Positions 51,072 through 59,148 of a DNA stretch of 64,000 bases are shown piece after piece. The stretch spans positions 248,001-312,000 of the forward strand of contig CBDDTF010000001.1 in the NCBI GenBank assembly GCA_965233705.1, read 5' to 3'. Position 1 is the stretch's first letter; every line of letters begins with the position of its first letter. The position numbers were made by a program, and so were the translations under genes. The notes under the pieces are model-generated. The model was not told the origin of the DNA, did not search any database, and was given only the letters and a program-made list of their open reading frames with translations. This DNA comes from Algihabitans sp965233705 (GTDB lineage: Bacteria; Pseudomonadota; Alphaproteobacteria; Kiloniellales; DSM-21159).

Positions 51072-51379
51072 CTCGACACCCCTCCTCGCGGGCCCCCGGA
51101 CGCCGTCGTCGCGCGGGGGGCCGGTCCCGGCCGCTGCCCCCTGTCGGCCGGTCCGACGGCAGGGCGGAACCTTGCGGTTCTTGTCGTTGTCCCTCCGCCC
51201 GGTCGCCGCCGGACCGCCAGGGGCGGCGGCAGGGCCGGGCAAGGGGGCTCGCCTCTTCGCGCTCGCCGGTGAAGCGGGGGCGACGAACCCGCCAGGTCCG
51301 CCGCCCCCTGCCTGTCAAAGGCCTGCTTCACCCGGTCCTGCCGGTCGTCGGACCGCAAGACCGACGGGCATCCGGGCGG

Positions 51380-51976
51380 TCAGGAGCCGCCCTTCTGCTC
51401 GTAGGCCGTGCCCCAGCCCCAGGCGCCGGAGCCGAAGCCGCGAGCCACCACGCGCTCGCGGTAGATGTCGGAGACGACATCGCCGTCGCCGGCAAGCAAC
51501 GCCTTGGTCGAGCACATCTCGGCGCAGAGCGGCAGCTTGCCCTCGGCCAGGCGGTTGCGGCCGTACTTGGCGAACTCCTCGGCCGAGTTGTTCTCCTCCG
51601 GCCCGCCGGCGCAGAAGGTGCACTTGTCCATCTTGCCGCGGCTGCCGAAGTTGCCCGCCTGCGGGTACTGCGGGGCGCCGAAGGGACAGGCGTAGAAGCA
51701 GTAGCCGCAGCCGATGCAGAGGTCCTTGGAGTGGAGCACCACCCCCTCGTCGGTCTGGTAGAAGCAGTCGACGGGGCAGACTGCCATGCAGGGCGCGTCC
51801 GAGCAGTGCATGCAGGCCACCGAGATCGAGCGCTCGCCCGGCTTGCCGTCGTTGATGGTGACGACGCGCCGACGGTTCACGCCCCAGGGGACCTCGTGCT
51901 CGTTCTTACAGGCCGTGACGCAGGCGTTGCACTCGATGCAGCGCTCCGCGTCGCAGAGGAACTTCATTCTTGCCAT
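51380..51976 (-). CDS. fdhB: formate dehydrogenase iron-sulfur (beta) subunit
   Basis: This 198-residue ferredoxin-type subunit links the catalytic chain to cytochrome b. Four cysteine clusters are visible: CIECNACVTACKNEH, CMHCSDAPCMAVCPVDCF, CIGCGYCFYACPFGAPQY and a fourth made of CTFC plus CAEMC. These match the four [4Fe-4S] pattern of FdhB/FdnH. No membrane segment is seen, unlike FdnH (about 290 residues), so it is the shorter type seen with Fdh in many proteobacteria. It lies 20 bases after fdhA. Confidence 0.94.
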   Translation of the reverse strand: MARMKFLCDAERCIECNACVTACKNEHEVPWGVNRRRVVTINDGKPGERSISVACMHCSDAPCMAVCPVDCFYQTDEGVVLHSKDLCIGCGYCFYACPFGAPQYPQAGNFGSRGKMDKCTFCAGGPEENNSAEEFAKYGRNRLAEGKLPLCAEMCSTKALLAGDGDVVSDIYRERVVARGFGSGAWGWGTAYEQKGGS

Positions 51977-51996
51977 TGCGTTTCTCCCTCAGGCCC

Positions 51997-54867
51997 TCAC
52001 GCCGGCTCGATCCGGCAGAGCGTGACCTTGGTCTCCTGCATGTTGGTGACCGAGTCGTAGCCGTAGGTCTGCGCCGTGTTGCTCGCCTCGCCCAGCACGT
52101 AGGGGTCGGCGCCGGTGGGATAGCGATCGCGCAGATCCTCGCCCTGCCAGTGGCCGCCGAAGTGGAACGGCATGAAGGCCACGCCGCGGCCGACCCGCTC
52201 GGTCACCATGGCCTTGACCTTGACCTTGGCGCCCTCGGGCCCGTGCAGCCAGACCATCTGCCCGTCGCGCACGCCGATGTTGTTGGCATCGACGGTGTTG
52301 ACCTCGACGAACATGTCCTGCTGCAGCTCGGCCAGCCAGGGGTTGGAGCGGGTCTCGTCGCCGCCGCCCTCGTACTCGACCAGGCGGCCCGACGTCAGGA
52401 TGGTCGGGAACTCCTGGGAGAAGTCCTTCTCCTGGATCGACTGGTAGAGGATCGGCAGGCGGTACATCCGACGGTCCTCGTAGGTCGGATAGTCGCTCAC
52501 CAGGTCGCGCCGGTTGGTGTAGAGCGGCTCGCGGTGCAGCGGCACCGGGTCCGGGAAGTTCCACACCACGACACGGGCCTTGGCGTTGCCGAAGGGCGCG
52601 CAGCCGTGCTTGATCGCCACCCGCTGGATGCCGCCGGACAGGTCGGTCTTCCAGTTGGTGTTGTCGCCGGCCACGGCCTCGATGGTCGCCCGCTCCTCCG
52701 CGCTGAGGTCGCCGTCCCAGCCGAGCTCCTTGAGCATGGCCATGGTGAACTCGGGATAGCCGTCGGTGATCTCCGAGCCGACCGGGTAGCTGCCCTCGGC
52801 GAGCAGGTTGTCGCCGTCGCGCTCCACCCCGAAGCGGGCGCGGAAGCACAGGCCGCCCTCGGCCACCGGCTTGGAGGTGTCGTAGAGGTTCGGCGTGCCG
52901 GGATGGCCCATGTCGGCGGTGCCCCAGCACGGCCAGGGCAGCCCGTAATAGTCGCCGTCGGCCGGACCGCCCTTGGCCTGCAGGGTGGTCTTGTCGAAGG
53001 TCGCCTGGTTCTGCATGTGCAGCTTCAGGCGCTCCGGGCTCTGGCCGGTGTAGCCGATGGTCCACATGCCGCGGTTGATCTCCCGCAGCGTGTCCTCGAT
53101 CGAAGGCTCGCTCCCCTCGACGGCGATGTTCTTGAACATCTCGTCGGCGAAGCCGAGCTTGCGGGCCATCAGGTAGAGGATCTCGTGGTCCGTCTTCGAC
53201 TCGAAGAGCGGATCCATCACCTTCTCGCGCCACTGCAGCGACCGGTTGGAGGCGGTCACCGAGCCGTAGGTCTCGAACTGCGTGGTCGCCGGCAGCAAAT
53301 AGACGCCGTCGCTGCGGTCGTGCATCACGGCCGTCATCGTCGGGAAGGGATCGATCACCACCAGGAGATCGAGCTTCTTCATCGCCTTCTGCATGTCGGG
53401 CAGACGGGTCTGCGAGTTCGGGGCGTGGCCCCAGAAGACCATCGCCCGCAGATTGTCCGGCTGGTCGATGTTCTCCTTGGCCTCCAGCGCCAGGTCGAAC
53501 CAGCGGGACACCGGCACGCCGGAGGCCTCCATCAGGTCCTTATTGGCGAACTGGCCCTTGAGGTACTCGTAGTCGACGTCCCAGACACGCGCCCAGTGCT
53601 TCCACGAGCCAGCCTTCAGGCCGTAGTAGCCCGGCAGGGTGTGGCAGAGCACGCCCAGGTCGGTGGCGCCCTGCACGTTGTCGTGGCCGCGGAAGATGTT
53701 GGTGCCGCCGCCCGAGGTGCCGATCACGCCCAGCGCCAGCCCCAGGGTGCAGTAGGCCCGGGTGTTGTTGTTGCCGTTGGTGTGCTGGGTGCCGCCCATG
53801 CACCAGATGATCGTGAAGGGACGGTTGTTGGCCAGGGTGCGCGCGACGCGCTTGAGCTGGCTGCCCGGCACGCCGGTCACCCGCTCGGTCTCCTCCGGCG
53901 TCCACTTCGCCACCTCGGCCTTGATCTGGTCCATGCCCCAGACCCGCTGGCGGATGAACTCCTTGTCCTCCCAGCCGTTCTCGAACACGTGCCAGAGGAT
54001 GCCCCAGATCAGCCCGACGTCGGTGCCGGGCCGGAAGCGCACGAACTCGTCGGCGTGGGCCGCCGTCCGGGTGAAGCGCGGGTCCAGCACGATCAGCGGC
54101 GCGTTGTTCTGCTCCTTGGCCTTGAGCAGGTGCTGCAACGACACCGGATGCGCCTCGGCCGGGTTGCCGCCGATCAGGAAGATGGCGCGCGAGTTGTGGA
54201 TGTCGTTGTAGCTGTTGGTCATCGCGCCGTAGCCCCAGGTATTGGCGACGCCGGCGACCGTGGTGGAGTGACAGATACGCGCCTGGTGGTCGACGTTGTT
54301 GGTGCCCCAGAACGCGGCGAACTTGCGGAAGAGATAGGCCTGCTCGTTGTTGTGCTTGGCCGAGCCGAGCCAGTAGACCGAGTCCGGCCCGCTGGAGTCA
54401 CGGATCTCCAGCATCTTGTCGCCGATCTCGTTGATCGCCTCTTCCCAGCTGACCTTCTGCCACTTGCCGTCGACCAGCTTGGTGGGATGCTTGAGGCGGC
54501 GCTCGCCGTGGGCGTGCTCGCGCACCGAGGCGCCCTTGGCGCAGTGGGCGCCGAGATTGAAGGGGCTGTCCCAGCCCGGCTCCTGGCCCGTCCAAACGCC
54601 GTTCTGGACCTCGGCGATCACCGTGCAGCCGACCGAGCAGTGGGTGCAGACGGATTTCTTGATCTGCACGGCGCCCTGGCCGTCGCTCGCCGCGGAGGCC
54701 TTCTTCACCTTGCCGAAGGTCAGGGATCCGGCCGCGGCGAGTCCGCCGGCGGCAAGCCCGGAGCGCTTCAGGAAGGTACGGCGGTCAATCGCACTGCCGG
54801 CGAGGCCGGTCAGCGCTTTCGACAAACGGGGGCCAGTCGCAACCCCATTCGTCTTTCTGGTGAGCAT
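51997..54867 (-). CDS. fdhA: periplasmic formate dehydrogenase, catalytic (alpha) subunit
   Basis: The 956-residue molybdopterin enzyme carries a twin-arginine signal (DRRTFLKRSG at residues 28-37). It is exported folded and oxidises formate in the periplasm. The [4Fe-4S] ligands are Cys74, 77, 81 and 109. The molybdenum ligand position is Cys199 in DHQARICHSTT, so it is a cysteine enzyme. NIFRGHDNVQGATDLG and FEVNTVDANNIGVRDGQMVW-like segments follow. The start follows AGGAGAGG. It sits between the TAT-target peptide gene and fdhB. Confidence 0.95.
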   Translation of the reverse strand: MLTRKTNGVATGPRLSKALTGLAGSAIDRRTFLKRSGLAAGGLAAAGSLTFGKVKKASAASDGQGAVQIKKSVCTHCSVGCTVIAEVQNGVWTGQEPGWDSPFNLGAHCAKGASVREHAHGERRLKHPTKLVDGKWQKVSWEEAINEIGDKMLEIRDSSGPDSVYWLGSAKHNNEQAYLFRKFAAFWGTNNVDHQARICHSTTVAGVANTWGYGAMTNSYNDIHNSRAIFLIGGNPAEAHPVSLQHLLKAKEQNNAPLIVLDPRFTRTAAHADEFVRFRPGTDVGLIWGILWHVFENGWEDKEFIRQRVWGMDQIKAEVAKWTPEETERVTGVPGSQLKRVARTLANNRPFTIIWCMGGTQHTNGNNNTRAYCTLGLALGVIGTSGGGTNIFRGHDNVQGATDLGVLCHTLPGYYGLKAGSWKHWARVWDVDYEYLKGQFANKDLMEASGVPVSRWFDLALEAKENIDQPDNLRAMVFWGHAPNSQTRLPDMQKAMKKLDLLVVIDPFPTMTAVMHDRSDGVYLLPATTQFETYGSVTASNRSLQWREKVMDPLFESKTDHEILYLMARKLGFADEMFKNIAVEGSEPSIEDTLREINRGMWTIGYTGQSPERLKLHMQNQATFDKTTLQAKGGPADGDYYGLPWPCWGTADMGHPGTPNLYDTSKPVAEGGLCFRARFGVERDGDNLLAEGSYPVGSEITDGYPEFTMAMLKELGWDGDLSAEERATIEAVAGDNTNWKTDLSGGIQRVAIKHGCAPFGNAKARVVVWNFPDPVPLHREPLYTNRRDLVSDYPTYEDRRMYRLPILYQSIQEKDFSQEFPTILTSGRLVEYEGGGDETRSNPWLAELQQDMFVEVNTVDANNIGVRDGQMVWLHGPEGAKVKVKAMVTERVGRGVAFMPFHFGGHWQGEDLRDRYPTGADPYVLGEASNTAQTYGYDSVTNMQETKVTLCRIEPA

Positions 54868-54909
54868 TGACCTCTCCTGATGTTCTTTTCAGTTCGGGCC
54901 GCGTTCGCG

Positions 54910-55110
54910 TCAGAACTTGGCCAGGTCGTAGTAGGTCCTGACGTGGGCCGTCTCGCGATAGCCCGCCGCCGTGGGCGAGGTCACCGTCTCGGCCGCCTCG
55001 GCCTCCTCGGTGCCCAGCGCGATCACGGCCCCCGCCGCCGCCGCCGACCCGAGGGTGGCGGTGCGGAAGAAGTCGCGACGGCTGACGCCCGTCTTCTCGT
55101 CCGTCTTCAT
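54910..55110 (-). CDS. formate dehydrogenase region TAT-target peptide
   Basis: The 66-residue peptide has a twin-arginine signal (SRRDFFRTATLGSAAAAGAV). A short mature part, ETVTSPTAAGYRETAHVRTY then YDLAKF, follows. This matches the recognised small family found beside TAT-exported formate dehydrogenases (formate dehydrogenase region TAT target). It may associate with FdhA during export. The ATG at 55108-55110 follows AAAGGTGAATTCC on the minus strand. It lies 42 bases before fdhA. Confidence 0.85.
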   Translation of the reverse strand: MKTDEKTGVSRRDFFRTATLGSAAAAGAVIALGTEEAEAAETVTSPTAAGYRETAHVRTYYDLAKF

Positions 55111-55217
55111 GGAATTCACCTTTTCGGTCTGGTGAACCGCTACGCTCCTGCGGCGTCCTGATCCCAGGTGGGGCCCGCCGCCCGCCCCGCTTCCGGCACG
55201 CGCGTGCCGGACGGCCC

Positions 55218-55832
55218 CTAGGTGGCCATCTCGAAGGCCTGCGCCTCGACCGCCATGAACAGGCGGCCCAGCGCGCCCACCGGCATGTAAAAGCGGGCGT
55301 GCTGCGCGGCCTCCAGGTCCTCGAAGAACCGCGGCGCCCAGACCGCCACATGCCGCTCGAAAAACGCCTTCTGCGCCGCCAGGTCGGCCGGCGGCCCGAA
55401 GGCGCCGGTGATCAGCGCCGCCATCATCTCCATCTCCGAGGCGATGCCGTCCTCCGGCTCCTTGACCTCGTCGGCGCGCGCCAGCCCCAGCCGCGCCATG
55501 TCCTCGCGCAGCTTGGCCAGCGGCTTCTCGTGCAGGAATCCGGTCAGGTAGTAGCTGCCGTAGGGCACCAGCTCGCCCTGGCCGACGCCGACGAAAAGGT
55601 CGAAGTACTCCTGCTTCACCTCGGCCGGCGTCGCCGCGCGGGCGGCGCGGGCCAGCGCGGTCAGCGCCTCGCCCAGCTCGCCGGTGCCGCCGTCCAGCCC
55701 GGCCAACTGGGCCAGGAAGTCGGCGTCGGGCGGCGCGCCCAGCAGGCGGCCGAGCAGGCCGTACCACTGCGCGCGCAGCTGGTCTTCCTCTGCGATCTGA
55801 TGCGCGGCCTTCGTCGCGGCGGACTGCGCCAA
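55218..55832 (-). CDS. TorD/DmsD-family molybdoenzyme chaperone
   Basis: Cytoplasmic chaperones of this family bind TAT signals and guide cofactor insertion. The 204-residue helical protein has LRAQWYGLLGRLLGAPPDAD at the start. The signature is YFDLFVGVGQGELVPYGSYY, then LTGFLHEKPLAKLREDMARL and EPEDGIASEMEMMAALI, matching TorD proteins. The start is TTG at 55832, preceded by GGAGGGGAGA. A TCCGGCAC/GTGCCGGA palindrome (55192-55211) lies between its stop and the next gene and could tune downstream expression. Confidence 0.88.
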   Translation of the reverse strand: MAQSAATKAAHQIAEEDQLRAQWYGLLGRLLGAPPDADFLAQLAGLDGGTGELGEALTALARAARAATPAEVKQEYFDLFVGVGQGELVPYGSYYLTGFLHEKPLAKLREDMARLGLARADEVKEPEDGIASEMEMMAALITGAFGPPADLAAQKAFFERHVAVWAPRFFEDLEAAQHARFYMPVGALGRLFMAVEAQAFEMAT

Positions 55833-55981
55833 ATCTCCCCTCCTTCGCGGGTCACGGCACAGCCTCGACGGAAGAGTGCTATGGCCGGTTCTTGCCTTTG
55901 CCGGCCTCCCTCCTACGCGAGCCGCTGGCTGACCCGCAAGACCCCAGATTTGCCAGGGATTTTTCTTGTTTCGTTCGACCC

Positions 55982-56011
55982 ATTAGAGGCCGCAGTGTCC
56001 GCCTGTGTCAA
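55982..56011 (-). promoter_or_regulatory. sigma-70-like promoter of the formate dehydrogenase operon
   Basis: On the minus strand, TTGACA (56006-56011) is separated by 18 bases from TCTAAT (55982-55987), one base off TATAAT. It lies 150 bases before the torD-type gene. This is the only near-consensus promoter I noticed in the window. Confidence 0.55.
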
Positions 56012-56167
56012 CAAGGTGACCTGCTGCAGGTGCGAAGACGACACGGCGGCGTGGAAGCACCGGACAGACGCGCTCGCGTGGCCGCCGGCGCTGATCGCGG
56101 AGCCGGGCGCCGCCCTGCCGCGTGGGGGCCGGCGCGCGGCCAGTGCGGGCTGCGCACGTCCGCCCGC

Positions 56168-56262
56168 AAATCACTCTGGAGCGATGCCCGAGCGGCCCCA
56201 CCAAAGCGGGTCCACACGGTCGCAAACCGCCCTAGCGCCCGCCCTAGCGCCCGGCCTAGCGC
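56168..56262. repeat. dispersed hairpin element, copy 4, plus CTAGCGCCCGGC tandem repeat
   Basis: From the right, CTAGGGCGGTTTGCGACCG, then TGTGGACCCGCTTTGG and TGGGGCCGCTCGGGCATCGC, match copies 1, 3 and 5. CCACCAAAGCGGG forms the core hairpin. Three units of CTAGCGCCCGGC (56233-56262) follow, one of which supplies the TAG stop of the DUF3306 gene. The 423 bases between the TorD-type gene and DUF3306 hold this element and the promoter. Confidence 0.75.
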
Positions 56263-57062
56263 CCGGCGCCCGAGCCGCCCTGCCCCGGCCCGCGCCCGCC
56301 GGGCCGGGGCGGCGCCGGGGCAAAGCCGCCCCAGCGGCGCTGCGCGGCCCGTCCCGGCCGCGGGGGCGACGCCGGCGCTGCCGGTGTCTCGGCAGCCGCC
56401 GGTGCTGGCGCGTCGGCGAGCGCGGAGAGATCCGGCAGGCGCGAACCGCCGTCGGCCACGGCAACCTGCGGCGGGGGAGTCCGACCGGCCAGCTCGGGCG
56501 CATCCGCCGCAGGCGCCGGCGTCGAGGCCGAGGCCTCCGCAAGCCCGCCGTCGCCGCTCGGCGCCTCGTCCTCCGCAGCCGGCGGATCGGCCGGCGCCCG
56601 GTCTTCCGCGTCCGTCTGCGCACCGTGTTCCGGGTCGGCCTCCTCCTCAGGCAGCACCACGCCCTTGCCGACCTGGAACACGGTGCGCAGGTTGGCGACC
56701 ACCGTGGCGGCGTCGGTGTAGTCGAGATCGTAGTCGTTCAGGCCGTCGAGCACGCCGAACACCGGGTTGCTGCGCCACAGCCGCCGCAGCGCTCGGCGGC
56801 GCAGCTCCTCCGGCACGCCCTCGCGCAGGAAGACCTTGAAGTCGCTGCCGGGCTCCAGGCTGTCGGGGTCCGGCAGCTCGGCCACCTCCTCCGGCGTCAG
56901 CGGGCGGCGCTGCGAATCGTCGGCCGGGCCCTCTGCGGCCGCCGTGTCCGCAGCCGTGTCCGCAGCCGGCGGCGCGTCCGGGGCGGGCGCCGCCTCGGCC
57001 TCGCGCACCGCCTGCTTGCGGCGCGCCCAGCGGGACAGGAAGCCGTCGTCCTCGTCAGCCAT
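56256..57062 (-). CDS. DUF3306 protein, formate dehydrogenase locus
   Basis: The 268-residue protein starts MADEDDGFLSRWARRKQAVR. A Pro/Ala/Asp-rich stretch follows, then the DUF3306 core: LTPEEVAELPDPDSLEPGSD, FLREGVPEELRRRALRRLWR and SNPVFGVLDGLNDYDLDYTD. The last 130 residues are low complexity. Members lie beside DUF3305 and formate dehydrogenase genes and are thought to aid biogenesis; mechanism unknown. It overlaps the DUF3305 gene by 8 bases. Its tail and stop were shaped by the repeats at the 3' end. Confidence 0.85.
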   Translation of the reverse strand: MADEDDGFLSRWARRKQAVREAEAAPAPDAPPAADTAADTAAAEGPADDSQRRPLTPEEVAELPDPDSLEPGSDFKVFLREGVPEELRRRALRRLWRSNPVFGVLDGLNDYDLDYTDAATVVANLRTVFQVGKGVVLPEEEADPEHGAQTDAEDRAPADPPAAEDEAPSGDGGLAEASASTPAPAADAPELAGRTPPPQVAVADGGSRLPDLSALADAPAPAAAETPAAPASPPRPGRAAQRRWGGFAPAPPRPGGRGPGQGGSGAGR

Positions 57063-57588
57063 GGTCCGGGCGCTTCCCGAAGCCGACCTTGCGCGGATCG
57101 TGCGGCTTGCGCTTGCGCTTGTAGAAGGGCTGGTCGACGTGGTGCCGGTCGACGAAGGCCTGCACGAAGGCAACCAGATCGGGCGGCATGGGCACCGGCT
57201 CGACCAGGTCCTCGCCGCTGTCCAGGTAGTCCTGCGCCTCGTAGGGACAGACGGTGACGTGCACCGGCACCCACTGGTGCGCGACCTCCAGGTCGGCGCC
57301 GGCGCGCAGCACCACGAAGACCCGCGGCGGTTCCTGGCTGAGGTTGACCTTGTAGCCCTCGGTCTCCTTGCGGAAGAGCTCGCAGGTCAGGGTGCCGGCG
57401 TGGAACTGCTCCCAGGGCCCGTCGGGCCCCGCGCCGGCGCGCAGGCTGTGCCACGCCCCCTCGGGGTCGAGCGCCGGCGCCCCGGGAATCACGGCGACCG
57501 GGCGCCAGGCATGGGCAATCCAGCGATGCTCGACCTTGCGCTTTTCCAGCACCACGCCCAGGGGTACCGAGTCCTTGATCTCGGTCAT
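57055..57588 (-). CDS. DUF3305 protein, formate dehydrogenase locus
   Basis: The 177-residue cytoplasmic protein contains SVPLGVVLEKRKVEHRWIAH, WRPVAVIPGAP, FHAGTLTCELFRKETEGYKV, PRVFVVLRAGADLEVAHQWV and VTVCPYEAQDYLDSGEDLVE, the DUF3305 pattern. The basic tail is YKRKRKPHDPRKVGFGKRPD. It is the first gene of the pair DUF3305-DUF3306. The ATG is at 57586-57588. The 274-base region upstream to the DUF465 gene holds presumed divergent promoters and no gene. Confidence 0.87.
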   Translation of the reverse strand: MTEIKDSVPLGVVLEKRKVEHRWIAHAWRPVAVIPGAPALDPEGAWHSLRAGAGPDGPWEQFHAGTLTCELFRKETEGYKVNLSQEPPRVFVVLRAGADLEVAHQWVPVHVTVCPYEAQDYLDSGEDLVEPVPMPPDLVAFVQAFVDRHHVDQPFYKRKRKPHDPRKVGFGKRPDHG

Positions 57589-57862
57589 GCGCGACTGTCC
57601 CTCCTGACAGGGCGCCGCCATGGCGGTCCCGGCGCCCTAAGCCTTTTGCTAAGCTTTGCGTCCGAACATAGGGTGCGGGCGGCCCGGCGTCATCCTCACC
57701 AAGACCGCGGACCCGGCAAGGCCGCGGCCTTACCGCCGCCGCTGCCGGGGCGCGGCGCCGGCCCCCTGATCTGGGTCAACGCGCTGGCCGGGCCGTCCCT
57801 GTCAAGCTTGCCCCGGATCGACACAGCCAACGGCATTCCGACGACGGAGGGCGACCACGGCC

Positions 57863-58117
57863 ATGTATGGCGAACATCACGACCTGGTGCACGAACTGCC
57901 CGAGCACCGCGAGACCATCCACACTCTGAAGACCCAGGACGCGCACTTCGCCCGCCTGTTCGAGCAGTACCACGAGATCGACAAGGAGATTCGCCGGGTC
58001 GAGCAGGAGATCGAGGTGGTCAGCGACGAGCACGCCGAGGAGCTCAAGCGCAAGCGCCTGAGCCTGAAGGACGAGCTCTTCGCCATGATCCGCAAGCACG
58101 AGGGCGAGGCGGCCTGA
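57863..58117 (+). CDS. DUF465 (YdcH-like) small coiled-coil protein
   Basis: The 84-residue, highly charged protein is helical throughout. HHDLVHELPEHRETIHTLKT, FARLFEQYHEIDKEIRRVEQ and LKRKRLSLKDELFAMIRKHE are the YdcH/DUF465 pattern. Function in the cell is unknown. It lies 5 bases before the DUF1194 gene, likely one transcript. Confidence 0.9.
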   Translation: MYGEHHDLVHELPEHRETIHTLKTQDAHFARLFEQYHEIDKEIRRVEQEIEVVSDEHAEELKRKRLSLKDELFAMIRKHEGEAA

Positions 58118-58122
58118 CCGCG

Positions 58123-58932
58123 ATGGACAGCAGCGGCGGCGAGCAGGCGGCGCCGGCCGGAAGATCTCCGGCCTGGAGTCGGCTCGCCCCGCGGCTGGCC
58201 GCACCCCGGCTGCTCGCCTCGCTGCTTCTGGCCCTGATCTGGATCGCCGCGCCGGCGCCGGTCTTGGCCCAGACGGCCGTCGACCTGGAACTGGTGCTGG
58301 CCGCCGACGGCTCCGGCTCGATCGACGACCAGGAACTGCGCCTGCAGCGCGAGGGCTACGCGGCCGCGATCACCCACCCGGAGGTGCTGGCGGCGATCGC
58401 CGCCGGCGGCGCCGGCCGCATCGCCCTGGCCTACATCGAATGGGGCGGCGCGGACTCCCAGCACACCATCGTCGACTGGCGCCTGATCGACGGGCCCGAG
58501 TCCGCCGCCGCCTTCGCCGCGGCGCTGCGCGACCGCCCGCGCGCGGCGCGCGGCTGGAACTCCATCTCCGGGGCGATCGACTACGCGGCGGCGCTGATCC
58601 GCGGCAACGCCTTCGCCGGCGCGCGCAAGGTGATCGACGTGTCCGGCGACGGGCCGCAGCGCGGCGGCCGGCCCGTCGAGGCGGCGCGCGACGAGGCGGT
58701 GCTCGACGGAATCACCATCAACGCCCTGGTGCTGCGCAGCCCCGGTGGCGGCTACCGCGGGCCGGGCGGCATGCCGCTGGCCGACCACTACACCCTGTCG
58801 GTGATCGGCGGCTTCGGCGCCTTCGTGATGACCGCCGACCGTGGCGAGTCCTTCCGCAACGCCATCCTGGCCAAGATGATCCGCGAGATCGCCGACCGGC
58901 GGCCCACCGGCGCCCAGCAAGCCGCGCGCTGA
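58123..58932 (+). CDS. DUF1194 secreted VWA-like protein
   Basis: The 269-residue protein has a signal (RLLASLLLALIWIAAPAPVL, cut near AQTAVD). Then DLELVLAADGSGSIDDQELR gives the metal-site Asp-x-Ser-x-Ser. RIALAYIEWGGADSQHTIVD, WNSISGAIDYAAALI and KVIDVSGDGPQRGGRPVEAA complete the VWA fold of DUF1194. It probably resides in the periplasm. The role is unknown. Confidence 0.9.
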   Translation: MDSSGGEQAAPAGRSPAWSRLAPRLAAPRLLASLLLALIWIAAPAPVLAQTAVDLELVLAADGSGSIDDQELRLQREGYAAAITHPEVLAAIAAGGAGRIALAYIEWGGADSQHTIVDWRLIDGPESAAAFAAALRDRPRAARGWNSISGAIDYAAALIRGNAFAGARKVIDVSGDGPQRGGRPVEAARDEAVLDGITINALVLRSPGGGYRGPGGMPLADHYTLSVIGGFGAFVMTADRGESFRNAILAKMIREIADRRPTGAQQAAR

Positions 58933-58960
58933 CTCGGCCGCGGCCGGCCCCGCGATCAAC

Positions 58961-59012
58961 ACCGCCCCCGACACTGCCCCCCGACACTGCCCCCGACACT
59001 GCCCCTGCACTG
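58961..59012. repeat. tandem repeat CCCCCGACACTGC, three to four units
   Basis: The unit of 13 bases is repeated directly after the DUF1194 gene, and the last unit is degraded to CCCCTGCACTGC. The 216-base gap to the DUF2817 gene holds this and no other feature. Confidence 0.8.
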
Positions 59013-59148
59013 CCGGCGACACCGCCGCCGCGCGCCTGCCCTCAATGCAGAGCAGCCCCGCAGCCGCCCGGCTGGACGCCCGGCGGATCGCCGGCGTAGA
59101 AATCGGATAACAAAACCAGAAGTTGCCAAACTGTGGAGGACGCCCGAG

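Noticed and set aside
533..59012. CRISPR array
   Set aside because: Direct repeats here are short, contiguous and without unique spacers, and no cas genes are present.
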